Position numbers and translations under genes: made by a program | In this document: piece after piece, positions 52,996 through 61,990 of the stretch | Position numbering within the stretch: position 1 is the first letter of the stretch | Layout: the number at the start of each line of letters is the position of its first letter | Notes under the pieces: generated by a model | What the model was told of the DNA's origin: nothing | The model's input: the letters and a program-made list of their open reading frames with translations, nothing else | The model's database searches: none | Source of the DNA: Bacteroidales bacterium | Lineage (GTDB): Bacteria > Bacteroidota > Bacteroidia > Bacteroidales > UBA1715 | Reading direction: 5' to 3' | DNA length: 64,000 nucleotides | Assembly (NCBI GenBank): GCA_017516865.1 | Contig: JAFXAU010000023.1 | Span: forward strand, 62,001 to 126,000

Positions 52996-54444
52996 TTAGT
53001 CTCTACGCAAATCAAGTCTGTCTTTTAAGTTATTCAGTAGCGGATTTATTTTCGCTAACTCGGAATATTGTTCTTCGGGAGAATATTTTTTCTGCTGTTG
53101 TATAGGTGTTTCAACCTTTTTTTCTGGTACAGTTTCTGTTTTCAAGTTTGCAATCTGAGGTTGGGGTTTTACCGAAGGTGCAGAAATGTTTGTATCAATG
53201 ATGATCTGACTTGTCTGTGTCGTACGACCGGTAACTACAGTCTTAGGCTGTTCTGGAACAGGTTCTGCAACTTTTTTCTCAATTGGTTTATTGATTTGTT
53301 TTGGGGTGGATTCAACTGGTTTTGGAGCAGGAGCGTCTACTTCATTTTTTTTTTTGACTATGTTGCACAATTGCAACATAGCTAATTCAATGTGAAGTCT
53401 TTTATTGTTACTTTCCTTGTAGTTTTCGTCGAACTGCTGCGAAATGTCGAGTGCTGAAAAAAGAAAATCAGGCGAACATTTTGCAGATTGTTCCATGTAA
53501 TGCTGCTTTGTTTTGTCGCTGACTTCGAGTAATTTAAGCGTTCTCGGATCTTTGCTGACAAGTAAATCTCTAAAATGACTGCACAAACCAAGCAAAAAAT
53601 TTCTGTCATCAAAACCTTTGTTGAGAATTTCGTCAAATGTAATGAGTGCAGAAGAATAATCGCCCGCTAAAAAGTAGTTCGTCATGGTGAAAAAGTATTC
53701 ATAGTCAAGCACATTAAGGTTGTCTATGGTACTTTGATATGTGACGTTTTTGCCCGAAAAACTGACAATTTGGTCGAAAATTGACAATGCGTCGCGAAGA
53801 CCTCCGCTTGCTTTTGTTGCAATGACATTGGCTGCTTCTGGTTCTATGGTTATACCTTCTTTTTGTGCGACATTTGTAAGTTGTCGTACTATATCGTCAA
53901 TTTTAATTCGGTTAAAATCAAAAATTTGGCAACGGGAGATAATCGTTGGGATTATTTTGTGTTTTTCCGTTGTTGCAAGAATGAAGATTGCATGTCGTGG
54001 CGGTTCTTCCAATGTTTTTAGAAATGCATTGAAAGCCTGTTGCGAAAGCATGTGAACTTCGTCGATAATGTATACGCTGTATTTGCCAACTTGTGGCGGA
54101 ATGCGCACTTGGTCAATCAGTTGGCGGATGTCGTCAACCGAGTTGTTCGATGCCGCGTCGAGTTCAAAAATGTTGAACGAAGTGGAGTTGTTGAACGACT
54201 TGCACGATTCGCATTCGTTGCAGGCCTCAACATCGGCCGAAAGATTTTGGCAGTTTATTGTCTTGGCGAAAATTCTGGCACACGTTGTTTTTCCGACACC
54301 ACGTGGACCGCAGAACAGATAAGCTTGTCCGAGATGTCCAGTAGAAATAGAATTCTTCAACGTCTGCGTAATCGTTTCTTGTCCGATTACCGTAGAAAAC
54401 GTTGTAGGTCTATATTTTCGTGCAGAGACAATAAAATTTTCCAT
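52996..54444 (-). CDS. dnaX: DNA polymerase III subunit tau/gamma
   Basis: This is the clamp-loader ATPase. The 482-residue protein has Walker A FCGPRGVGKTTCARIF near residue 45, zinc-binding Cys in CNECESC near 80, IDEVHMLSQQAFNAFLKTLEEPP near 125 (Walker B and SRC region), and domain III to about 365. At codons 364-366 lies a run of eleven A (53345-53355), after which both other frames stop at once. The C-terminal tau-specific part (367-482) is Pro/Lys-rich and short. A short gamma-like form of about 367 residues is therefore expected by slippage. A -7 element abuts the start codon. Confidence 0.96.
   Translation of the reverse strand: MENFIVSARKYRPTTFSTVIGQETITQTLKNSISTGHLGQAYLFCGPRGVGKTTCARIFAKTINCQNLSADVEACNECESCKSFNNSTSFNIFELDAASNNSVDDIRQLIDQVRIPPQVGKYSVYIIDEVHMLSQQAFNAFLKTLEEPPRHAIFILATTEKHKIIPTIISRCQIFDFNRIKIDDIVRQLTNVAQKEGITIEPEAANVIATKASGGLRDALSIFDQIVSFSGKNVTYQSTIDNLNVLDYEYFFTMTNYFLAGDYSSALITFDEILNKGFDDRNFLLGLCSHFRDLLVSKDPRTLKLLEVSDKTKQHYMEQSAKCSPDFLFSALDISQQFDENYKESNNKRLHIELAMLQLCNIVKKKNEVDAPAPKPVESTPKQINKPIEKKVAEPVPEQPKTVVTGRTTQTSQIIIDTNISAPSVKPQPQIANLKTETVPEKKVETPIQQQKKYSPEEQYSELAKINPLLNNLKDRLDLRRD
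53345..53355 (-). promoter_or_regulatory. A11 slippage site in dnaX
   Basis: On the coding strand eleven A begin exactly at codon 364. One extra A gives four Lys codons then TGA; one fewer gives three Lys, Met, Lys, then TAG. Both yield a protein that ends right after domain III. Confidence 0.7.
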
Positions 54445-54451
54445 AACATTA

Positions 54452-54459
54452 CAAATGTA
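54452..54459 (-). promoter_or_regulatory. -7 element next to the dnaX start codon
   Basis: On the minus strand it reads TACATTTG (TAnnTTTG), ending 7 nt before the ATG at 54444. Transcription from it would give a leader of only a few bases. dnaX may alternatively be read from upstream genes. Confidence 0.4.
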
Positions 54460-54491
54460 CTAATTTTTGCGATAATACAAAAGAGGGAGCA

Positions 54492-55748
54492 TTAAGTTTT
54501 TTGTTTTTTCTTTTTGGCTGCTGGAAATAATACATTATTTAGTATAAGTCGGTATCCGGCCGAATTTTTATGATTGTCGAGATTGGTCGGTTGGTCGCCC
54601 ACGAAATGGCGGTAATCTTCGGGGTCGTGTCCGCCATAGAATGTCCAAGTGCCTTTGCCGAACGTACCGTGTATGTATTTTGCTTCTTTAGCCGATTTAA
54701 GTTCGCCCATAATGACCGTAGTCGGCTTTATGAGGTCTTCGTTGAACGCTGTTGTCTGTCCCATAAAACCGTGTATTATGTTTGTGTGATTTTGACAAAG
54801 CATGGTAGGCACGGGGTCCCATTTCGCTGAAAATTCAAACAACGTAAAAAAGTCTGCATTGTCGTTTATTCTGCGAGTTTCCGTTACGTCAATGTCGGAG
54901 TATTCATATTCCATAGGATTTGTCTTGAGTTTGAAGTTCTGAAACGCGAGACATTTGGAATAATCAAGTTTTGACTGAGCCTGCGGGTCTGCCGGATCTC
55001 CGTCGAACATTGATTCACAAATGTCAACATTTTCTGCCGCAAGTGCAATGTCGAAAGAATCTGTACCAGAACACATTGCAAATAAAAATCCGCCATTTTC
55101 GACGTATGCTTTAATTGTTTTTGCTACAAAAAGTTTTTTTTCTGACACTTTTGCAAATCCAAAAGAATGTGCTTCTTCTTCGGCATTACGTTTTTGGTCT
55201 TTGTACCATTGTGCATTGTGGTAACTTGCATAGAATTTTCCGTATTGCCCCGTAAAATCTTCGTGATGCATATGCAACCAGTCATATTTTGAAAGTTCCC
55301 CATTGATGATTTCTCCGTCGTAAATTACCGTGTACGGAATTTCGGCGTAGGTGAGTGCTAATGTTACTGCATCGTCCCACGGAAGTTTGTCTTTGGGAGA
55401 ATACACAGCCATTTTCGGTGCTTTTTCCAATTTCACTGCATCCATGTTTGCATCGTCGGAAGAAACTTCGGCCAAAATGGAGGAAACTTTTACATCGGCA
55501 ATGATTTCGTATGAAACACCTCGTATGTCGCATTCATTTTTTATGTCGGGGCTATATTCCGTCAAAAAACTGCCTCCTCGATAATTCAGCAACCAATCTA
55601 TGGAAATGTTGTTTTGAAGCACCCAATAGGCTATTCCGTATGCTTTCAAATGGTTTTTCTGACTGTTGTCCATCGGAATGAGGAAACCAAATGAAAAACA
55701 TGCTATTTGACTGAATGTCAGTAATATGAATAAAATAAATTTTTTCAC
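54492..55748 (-). CDS. Exported protein of the Bacteroidota 'asparagine synthetase B' type
   Basis: The 418-residue protein has a signal peptide (FSFG). The mature part begins LIPMDNSQKNHLKAYGIAYW, as in Bacteroidales proteins annotated asparagine synthetase B. The chain lacks the glutamine amidotransferase Cys2 and ATP-binding motifs of true AsnB, so that name is misleading. It shows a possible amidotransferase-like segment, GGFLFAMCSGTDSFDIAL near 215, with a Cys, and ends with GTFGKGTWTFYGGHDPEDY near 365. Function is unknown; a periplasmic GATase1-like fold is possible. It directly follows dnaB. Confidence 0.75.
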   Translation of the reverse strand: MKKFILFILLTFSQIACFSFGFLIPMDNSQKNHLKAYGIAYWVLQNNISIDWLLNYRGGSFLTEYSPDIKNECDIRGVSYEIIADVKVSSILAEVSSDDANMDAVKLEKAPKMAVYSPKDKLPWDDAVTLALTYAEIPYTVIYDGEIINGELSKYDWLHMHHEDFTGQYGKFYASYHNAQWYKDQKRNAEEEAHSFGFAKVSEKKLFVAKTIKAYVENGGFLFAMCSGTDSFDIALAAENVDICESMFDGDPADPQAQSKLDYSKCLAFQNFKLKTNPMEYEYSDIDVTETRRINDNADFFTLFEFSAKWDPVPTMLCQNHTNIIHGFMGQTTAFNEDLIKPTTVIMGELKSAKEAKYIHGTFGKGTWTFYGGHDPEDYRHFVGDQPTNLDNHKNSAGYRLILNNVLFPAAKKKKQKT

Positions 55749-57254
55749 TTAAAATGGCATTTCTGATGACTTATCCATTGCAAATTGTTCATTTTCAAGT
55801 GAATTCAAACTTGAATCAAGAATAGTCGGGTCGCTTGTGTTGTTTATTTGCTCAAGAGGAACAAAATTGTCGTTTTCGGGTTCTTTGAATTTCATGTATT
55901 GACCGATGAACTGCAATTTTATGTCGTCGCTTGCACCATGACGGTTTTTGGCAACAATAATGTCGGCATCTTTGGAAATATCTCTCCCTTCTATTTCGTT
56001 GGTTCCTAATGCTTTAGCGTCTCGATGAATGAACATTACAAGGTCAGCGTCTTGTTCGATTGCACCCGATTCACGAAGGTCGGAAAGTCGAGGCTTCTTT
56101 TCTTTCGTTCCTATACGGCCTTCCACACCACGGTTCAGCTGGGCGAGGGCGATGATTGGAATTTTTAATTCCATTGCAGTTGCCTTAATTTGTCGCGAAA
56201 TGTTGCTGACTTCCTGTTCTCGGCTTCCGTATCCTGGAGCAGTCATCAACTGAAGATAATCCACGACAATACATTTTACATGGTTCATTTCGACCATTCT
56301 TCGGCATTTTGACTTAAACTCGTAAATTGGTAAACCTGGCGTGTCATCTAAAAAGATTTTTGCAGCCGAAAGTTTTTCCTGTGCCGATTGAAGTTTGCCA
56401 ATGTCACTTTCGCGGATATTTCCTGTTTGTAGTTTTATCTGTTCAATTTCTGCCTCGCCGACGAAAAGACGTGTTGCTAATTGTTCGCAACTCATTTCGA
56501 GCGAGAACATTCCAACAGGAATATCGTAGTCGACAGCCATGTTTCTCAACATTGTCAGTACAAAAGCTGTTTTACCCATACCCGGACGTGCAGCCAACAC
56601 AATCATGCTACCCGGTTGCCAGCCGGCGGTAAGTTTGTCCAACTTTGTGAATCCCGAAGGCACACCAGTAAAGTCTGTCTTGTGTTTGCTTGCTTCGACA
56701 AATTGTTCAAAAACCGTGCTCGTAATTTTTTCAATAGGTACAATTGGTTTTTTCTGCATATTTTGGTCGGTAACCTCCAGAATTTTTTTCTCGGCTTCGT
56801 CGGTCAGTTCTGTAAGTTCACATGCTGGGTCGAACGCTTTTTCTGTAATTTCAGCGGAAACGCGAATAAGTTCTCTCTGTATGTATTTCTGAATGAGAAT
56901 CTTAGCATGATGTTCTATATTTGCCGATGAAGTAACTTTCATCGACAAGTTTGTAATATGCGACGGCCCTCCGACTTCGTTTAGTTTTTCGGTTGCATTG
57001 AGACGTTCTATAACCGTGACGAGAGTGATGGGGAGGTTCTCTTTTGCCAAATTCTCCATCGCTTCGAAAATAATCTGATTTTGAGGCATGAAAAATACCT
57101 CTTTATGTAGAAAATTCATCACATCGGAGATTGCCTCGCTGTTGATGAGAATTTGTCCCAATACAGTATCCTCAAGTGTCTCAGAATGCGGAGCAACTCT
57201 GTTCCCGTAGTCAATTTTAAGTTCAACTTCGCGTTGAAAATTCTTTTTTGCCAT
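55749..57254 (-). CDS. dnaB: Replicative DNA helicase
   Basis: DnaB unwinds DNA at the replication fork as a hexamer. The 501-residue protein has the N-terminal helical domain (about 20-125, with EDTVLGQILINSEAI) and a RecA-like C-terminal domain. ARPGMGKTAF near residue 220 is Walker A, CIVVDYLQLM near 325 is Walker B, and KNRHGA near 437 contains the arginine finger region. It is intein-free. A well-spaced promoter lies 17-48 nt upstream. Confidence 0.97.
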   Translation of the reverse strand: MAKKNFQREVELKIDYGNRVAPHSETLEDTVLGQILINSEAISDVMNFLHKEVFFMPQNQIIFEAMENLAKENLPITLVTVIERLNATEKLNEVGGPSHITNLSMKVTSSANIEHHAKILIQKYIQRELIRVSAEITEKAFDPACELTELTDEAEKKILEVTDQNMQKKPIVPIEKITSTVFEQFVEASKHKTDFTGVPSGFTKLDKLTAGWQPGSMIVLAARPGMGKTAFVLTMLRNMAVDYDIPVGMFSLEMSCEQLATRLFVGEAEIEQIKLQTGNIRESDIGKLQSAQEKLSAAKIFLDDTPGLPIYEFKSKCRRMVEMNHVKCIVVDYLQLMTAPGYGSREQEVSNISRQIKATAMELKIPIIALAQLNRGVEGRIGTKEKKPRLSDLRESGAIEQDADLVMFIHRDAKALGTNEIEGRDISKDADIIVAKNRHGASDDIKLQFIGQYMKFKEPENDNFVPLEQINNTSDPTILDSSLNSLENEQFAMDKSSEMPF

Positions 57255-57270
57255 TTCTTTTATTTTGATG

Positions 57271-57302
57271 CAAAAATATACAAGTCTTTTGTTGTCTACA
57301 AA
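57271..57302 (-). promoter_or_regulatory. Bacteroidota-type promoter of dnaB
   Basis: On the minus strand a TTTG (complement of 57299-57302) and TATTTTTG (complement of 57271-57278) are 20 nt apart, the consensus spacing. The -7 element is 17 nt before the ATG at 57254. Confidence 0.72.
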
Positions 57303-57347
57303 GTGAATTTATAAACAAAGAGGTGTTTGTTGATTGTTCAAAAGTGT

Positions 57348-58310
57348 TTAATCGGCGATGATGACGTTTGCAAATGAAAACCCATTTGTGAAATCATGAA
57401 TGTTCATTCTTTTTTTGCCTTCGATTTGTATTTCGATAGGAGAGATGAACCCGTCACGTACGGCAATTTGTATCGTATTGTTTTTCAATACGATAGTACC
57501 TGATTGTAAGCTGTGACTTTCGTTAATAATTTTTGCAGAGAAAATTTTGAACACAAATTTTTCGTCTCCTTTTTGCAGAATTGTCCATGCTCCGGGATAT
57601 GGCGAAAATCCTCGTATTGCGTTGTTGACGTCTTTTGCAGTGTTGTCCCAATTGATTTTGCAAGTTTGTTTGAAAATTTTTGGAGCAGGTTTCAAATCTT
57701 TTTCGTCAATAAAAAGAGTATTTTGGCTAATACCTTTTTGTTCTCCAGATTCAAGTAGTTTGAGGGTTTCCAATAATAATTGAGAACCGCTTTCTTGTAA
57801 TTTGTCGTGTAATGTCCCGGCAGTTTCATCCTCGTCAATAGGAACGGATTTCTGAAGAAGTATGTTTCCTGTGTCGATTACTTCATTGATTATGAAACTG
57901 GTGACACCTGTCTGTTTTTCTCCGTTAATAATAGCCCAGTTGATAGGGGCGGCGCCGCGATATTGAGGTAGGAGAGAAGCATGGATATTTATCGTTCCTA
58001 TTGTCGGGATTTGCCATACAACTTTCGGTAGCATTTTAAATGCGACCACGACAATTAAATCAATGTGTAAATCCTTGAGATCCTGAATGAACGATTCGTC
58101 TTTCAATGATTCTGGCTGAAGAATCGGAAGATTTTTCTCGCGTGCAAAAACTTTTACAGCAGATTCGTTCATTTTCTTTCCGCGACCAGCAGGCTTGTCC
58201 TGACCAGTTACCACGGCAACGACATTATAGTTGTTTTCGAGCATAATTTCCAGCGGGCGGACAGCAAAGTCGGGATTGCCCATGTAAACGATACGGAGCG
58301 GACTATTCAT
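57348..58310 (-). CDS. fmt: Methionyl-tRNA formyltransferase
   Basis: The enzyme formylates initiator Met-tRNA using 10-formyl-tetrahydrofolate. The 320-residue chain has RIVYMGNPDFAVRPLE at the N-terminus, HASLLPQYRGAAPINWAI near residue 107 (formyltransferase signature with catalytic Asn/His), TGVTSF and DTGNILLQ, and the C-terminal OB domain with RGFSPYPGAWT near 235. The start at 58310 (MNSPLR) is preferred to an upstream one inside wzc. It lies 2 bp after wzc. Confidence 0.96.
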   Translation of the reverse strand: MNSPLRIVYMGNPDFAVRPLEIMLENNYNVVAVVTGQDKPAGRGKKMNESAVKVFAREKNLPILQPESLKDESFIQDLKDLHIDLIVVVAFKMLPKVVWQIPTIGTINIHASLLPQYRGAAPINWAIINGEKQTGVTSFIINEVIDTGNILLQKSVPIDEDETAGTLHDKLQESGSQLLLETLKLLESGEQKGISQNTLFIDEKDLKPAPKIFKQTCKINWDNTAKDVNNAIRGFSPYPGAWTILQKGDEKFVFKIFSAKIINESHSLQSGTIVLKNNTIQIAVRDGFISPIEIQIEGKKRMNIHDFTNGFSFANVIIAD

Positions 58311-58312
58311 GT

Positions 58313-60745
58313 TTATCTTCTTCCAATTCGTTTGTACCAAGGTACTTTCACCATATCTTCATCGGAATAGTAACCGTGATTTTTATTCTTATCGCGATAA
58401 GAACCATATCCGTAGCCATATCCGTAACCATATCCATAGCCATAACCTGCATAAAGGTCTACATCGTTGAGCAAAATGCAGAGATTGCTCATCTGTTGCT
58501 CTTTGTACAACGAATTAGCCAATGTAATAGAATCTCTCTTTGTATAGTTTTGTCTCATTACGAATATGTTGCAGTCGGCAAATTGGGCTAATTTGATTGT
58601 GTCGGCAACAAGACCGATTGGTGGAGTATCCAATACAATGTAATCGTAACCTCTTGATTTGCAATTTTCCATGAAGTTTGCGAAATCCAGACTGTCAATC
58701 AATTCGGCAGGATTTGGTGGAATAGGACCAGCTACGATAACGTCAAGATTTTGAATTTCGGAATGAATAATGATGTCATCAAGTGAGTCACGACCAATCA
58801 AATGGGTTGTTACACCAATGTTGTTTGATACGTTTAACATTTCTGCCAAACGCGGTTTTCTCAAATCAAGACCGATTAGAAGAACTTTCTTGTTTATTAA
58901 CGAAAGAATGGCCGCCAAGTTTAATGCGCAAAATGATTTTCCTTCGCCCGAAAGCGTTGATGTTAAGGCAATTATATTTGTTTGCCCATCGTTTTTCAGG
59001 AAGAATGGAAGATTGGAGCGAATGGCTCTAAATGATTCTGCAATAGAGGACTTCGGCTTTGTTTTTACAGGAATTTTATCGGCATGTCTGTTGTGAAGAA
59101 TTGTTCCAATAACAGGCAACGAAGTCTTTTTCTCAATGTCAGTTTTGTCTTTTACGGTATTGTCTATGTAGTCCATTAAAATGATTATGGCACAAGGAAT
59201 AAAGATACCGATAATAAGGGCAAGTAGGAATAATATTTTCAGTTTCGGGAATGATTGTTCTGCATTCTCGGCACGTGCCTCGTCAATTATTCTAATGTCG
59301 GAAATGTTTGCAGCTTTTGTCAATCCAATTTCCGCACGTTTTTGCAACAAAAAGTTGTAAACCGTATTGTTGACGTCGAACTTACGTTGTATGCTGATGA
59401 GTTCCCGTTCCGTACTTGGCAGTTGCTGAATATTGCCATCTGTTTTTTCGATTTCCTTTTTTATTTCGTTTAATTCCAATTTGGTTGATTCAATCAAATT
59501 GTTCACATTGTCAACGAGTGAAGAAATGGTTTGCTCAATCTTCATGTTGATAATCTGCAAGTTAGGGTTGTCTGGCGTTGCACTATATGCCAATACTTGC
59601 TTGTCAGTATACAGTTTGTTGAGTTGCGAAATGAGCGAATTCAAAAGTGGGTCGTCTATGCCCGTGATTGACGGCATTTTAATATCCTGAACGTCGTCAG
59701 ATTTAATTGTCCGCAAAATGTAATCGTAGTATTTCAACTTAATGTTGAGTTGCGATTTTGTTTTCTCTTGTTCTTCTAATTTTCTGTACAAGAGAGTACC
59801 TTCATCGCTCAAGTTTATAATCTTGTTATTTGAACGGAAATCTTTCAAGTTTTCTTCTGCAAAAAGCAGAGAATCAGATATTTCGCCAAGTTGATCGTTG
59901 ATGAATCCTTCAGATTTTCGAGATGTTTCGTTTTTGATTTCCAAATCTTGGTTTATACATTCATTCACAAGGCCGTTGAGGAAATCCGTAGCTTTTTCTG
60001 GCACGTTGTCTTTTATGTTCAAATTCACAATCGTTCCTTTCTTTGAACTTGCTTCGACAACTAAATTCTTTTGGTAAACTTTAGTTAAATTGTTGTAATT
60101 GTTGATGATAAAGCGAAAATTCATTCGTTTATCCTTAAAGTTTTCCATGTCGAAATTTTCGGCTTTACGAAGGGTAAACTTGTACGTCGAATCTTGATAT
60201 TGTTCGCCCCAATACATTGTTTTGTTAATTGTGACGGAATCTCTTTCGATTGTCAGACGGTATTCGTCGTCCGAAATAATGAGGATATCAATATATTCTG
60301 GCTTGTATTTGTTCTTGTCGTTGTAGTCGTTGTACGACGTGTCCAAATCAACAATGAAAGGAGAGGCCTTGTAAATTTCCACGTCGTGGACTCTTCCGTG
60401 ATTGAAATAAGACACTTGAAAATCAAGTGATTCGAGCGTTTTACGTATGAGCGAGTATGATTGTAGAATTCCAATTTGGTTGTCGATGTTAGTTTTTCCG
60501 CCTGCCGCCGAGCCAAATTCTTTCAAAAGGCTTGACATACTGCCGAGTGCATCTTCTTTTTCCACAATCATTATGGACGAATTTGCCTGAAAAACCTTTG
60601 TGGCATAGCGGTTTATAAGAAATGCAAGGAATAGACAGATGATGCAGGATAGGGCAATCCAGTACCATTTTGACAGAAGAAGTCTAACGTACGCAAGTAT
60701 GTCGATTTCTTCGTCTAATTCGTTGTATTGTTGTTCGTTACTCAT
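58313..60745 (-). CDS. wzc: Polysaccharide co-polymerase / tyrosine autokinase (Wzc-type)
   Basis: This inner-membrane BY-kinase controls chain length and export of a capsule or exopolysaccharide. The 810-residue protein has a Wzz domain with transmembrane segments near 32-50 and 500-520 and a long periplasmic coiled coil (about 265-465). The cytoplasmic kinase has STLSGEGKSFCALNL near 592 (Walker A), LIGLDLRKPR near 620 (Walker A') and YIVLDTPPIGLVAD near 700 (Walker B). The C-terminal tail holds the Tyr cluster that is autophosphorylated; here it is a run of seven to eight GY units. It follows wza by 13 bp. Confidence 0.95.
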   Translation of the reverse strand: MSNEQQYNELDEEIDILAYVRLLLSKWYWIALSCIICLFLAFLINRYATKVFQANSSIMIVEKEDALGSMSSLLKEFGSAAGGKTNIDNQIGILQSYSLIRKTLESLDFQVSYFNHGRVHDVEIYKASPFIVDLDTSYNDYNDKNKYKPEYIDILIISDDEYRLTIERDSVTINKTMYWGEQYQDSTYKFTLRKAENFDMENFKDKRMNFRFIINNYNNLTKVYQKNLVVEASSKKGTIVNLNIKDNVPEKATDFLNGLVNECINQDLEIKNETSRKSEGFINDQLGEISDSLLFAEENLKDFRSNNKIINLSDEGTLLYRKLEEQEKTKSQLNIKLKYYDYILRTIKSDDVQDIKMPSITGIDDPLLNSLISQLNKLYTDKQVLAYSATPDNPNLQIINMKIEQTISSLVDNVNNLIESTKLELNEIKKEIEKTDGNIQQLPSTERELISIQRKFDVNNTVYNFLLQKRAEIGLTKAANISDIRIIDEARAENAEQSFPKLKILFLLALIIGIFIPCAIIILMDYIDNTVKDKTDIEKKTSLPVIGTILHNRHADKIPVKTKPKSSIAESFRAIRSNLPFFLKNDGQTNIIALTSTLSGEGKSFCALNLAAILSLINKKVLLIGLDLRKPRLAEMLNVSNNIGVTTHLIGRDSLDDIIIHSEIQNLDVIVAGPIPPNPAELIDSLDFANFMENCKSRGYDYIVLDTPPIGLVADTIKLAQFADCNIFVMRQNYTKRDSITLANSLYKEQQMSNLCILLNDVDLYAGYGYGYGYGYGYGYGSYRDKNKNHGYYSDEDMVKVPWYKRIGRR
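58404..58448 (-). repeat. 12-bp tandem repeat coding for the Gly-Tyr tail of Wzc
   Basis: Units of about twelve bases (plus-strand CCATATCCGTAG, CCATATCCGTAA, CCATATCCATAG, then a degenerate CCATAACC) encode repeated Tyr-Gly pairs. The near-identical units point to slippage expansion. Confidence 0.8.
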
Positions 60746-60758
60746 ACGTTATAGTTGA

Positions 60759-61544
60759 TTATTTTAAGACAGAATTGAAGAAAGTAAGTGTTGTCACCAA
60801 GGTTGTCAAACCAGAGAATATCAACGAAATAGTTGTTGTGTTGAGTCGGAATGCACGGAGTGGCAACGGCTCAACAATTACAATATCGTTTGGCAACAGA
60901 TAGAATTTTTCAGTGGAGATAATATTTTCTTTTGTTAAATCTACACGGAACGTTATGTTTTCGTTATTGATTGTTCGTACAATTAGTATGCTTTTTCTGT
61001 TACCATATTGAGTGATGTCGCCAGCGAGTGCCAATGCCTCGAACAGATTTATGCTATTACGCAGAATATTGTATGTGCCAGGTCGGTTTACTTCGCCTAA
61101 TACCGAAATTTTTGTGTTCAACAATTTTAATATCACCGTGGCGTTTTTGAAATATCCGTCGACATATTTCTGAACTATCCGTTCTGCATCGCTGATAGAT
61201 TTTCCAGCAACATTTATCGTGTCGATTACCGGGAGTCGGATGTAACCGCTTTCATCTATCGTGTAACCTTTCAATGCTGTGGAAACTTCGCCGGTCGTAT
61301 TTATTCCGCCGCCCGGAGCCGCATCGAGGTTAAACAATGCACTTGTTTCTTTGTCGATACTGAGAACTTTAATATAAACTACATCGCCCGGCTGCAAAAT
61401 GACGTTCAAGTCGTTTTGATTATAAGTAACAACTGCGTCACCTTTTGGGTGGTCGTTCATATATACCAATTTCTTGCGTGATGTACAACTGTAATTGAGC
61501 AAAGTCCCAATTACAATGAAGCAGAGTAAAAGATATTTCTTCAT
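60759..61544 (-). CDS. wza: Polysaccharide export lipoprotein (Wza-like)
   Basis: The start at 61544 gives 261 residues with a lipoprotein signal (LLNYSCTS). The polysaccharide export (PES) domain begins LQPGDVVYIKVLSID near residue 55. SLBB-type segments follow: GYIRLPVIDTINVAGKSISDAE near 115 (given in parts) and KISVLGEVNRPGTYNI near 160. The C-terminal hydrophobic helix lies near 235-255, so the protein forms part of the outer-membrane export pore. Its partner wzc follows in the same operon. Confidence 0.93.
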   Translation of the reverse strand: MKKYLLLCFIVIGTLLNYSCTSRKKLVYMNDHPKGDAVVTYNQNDLNVILQPGDVVYIKVLSIDKETSALFNLDAAPGGGINTTGEVSTALKGYTIDESGYIRLPVIDTINVAGKSISDAERIVQKYVDGYFKNATVILKLLNTKISVLGEVNRPGTYNILRNSINLFEALALAGDITQYGNRKSILIVRTINNENITFRVDLTKENIISTEKFYLLPNDIVIVEPLPLRAFRLNTTTISLIFSGLTTLVTTLTFFNSVLK

Positions 61545-61562
61545 ATCGTTCAATTTGTTTTG

Positions 61563-61570
61563 CAAATGTA
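61563..61570 (-). promoter_or_regulatory. Bacteroidota -7 element of wza-wzc-fmt
   Basis: On the minus strand it reads TACATTTG (TAnnTTTG), 19 nt before the start at 61544. The nearest TTTG is only 15 nt upstream. Confidence 0.45.
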
Positions 61571-61618
61571 CAAAAAAAGAATGTTCAAACGACATCATTC
61601 AGTAAAAATGGCTAATTC

Positions 61619-61990
61619 TTACATTTTATTGATAGACCATTGTGCAAAATAAATAGCACCGATACCTATTATCAAACTGAGAACGACGTATGCTATTGCA
61701 ATACCGTAATTATCTGTTTTAAAGAGACTTGTGGTTTCTAATGCAAAAGTGGAGTAGGTGGTGAAACCGCCACAAATACCAGTTTTCAGAAATAAAATTG
61801 CACGTGGGCTGAGATTTTGCGTGCGAATGGAAAGGGCGACAATACAACCTATTGCAAAACAGCCAATTATGTTGACCATGAATGTTTTGAGAGGAAATGC
61901 ATACGGTTCTTTCAACGGCAATAGAGCTATGCCGTACCGTGCCATTGCACCGATGGCTCCGCCCAAACCAACTAAAAGTGTGTTTATCAT
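61619..61990 (-). CDS. crcB: Fluoride ion channel CrcB/FluC
   Basis: This 123-residue inner-membrane channel exports fluoride as a dual-topology dimer. It has four hydrophobic segments; the family marks are GLGGAIGAMARYG near residue 8, FMVNIIGCFAIG near 36 and GICGGFTTYSTFALE near 72, which lines the fluoride path with its Phe and Thr residues. No fluoride riboswitch is apparent: the gene starts right after the stop codon of the preceding gene and is read from its transcript. Confidence 0.96.
   Translation of the reverse strand: MINTLLVGLGGAIGAMARYGIALLPLKEPYAFPLKTFMVNIIGCFAIGCIVALSIRTQNLSPRAILFLKTGICGGFTTYSTFALETTSLFKTDNYGIAIAYVVLSLIIGIGAIYFAQWSINKM

Noticed and set aside
54492-55748. Name 'asparagine synthetase B' for the exported protein
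   Set aside because: The chain starts with a signal peptide and lacks the N-terminal Cys and ATP-binding motifs of true AsnB. The name is a carried-over label, so it is only mentioned as the family nickname.
61619-61990. Fluoride riboswitch before crcB
   Set aside because: crcB starts immediately after the preceding stop codon; there is no leader that could hold the motif.
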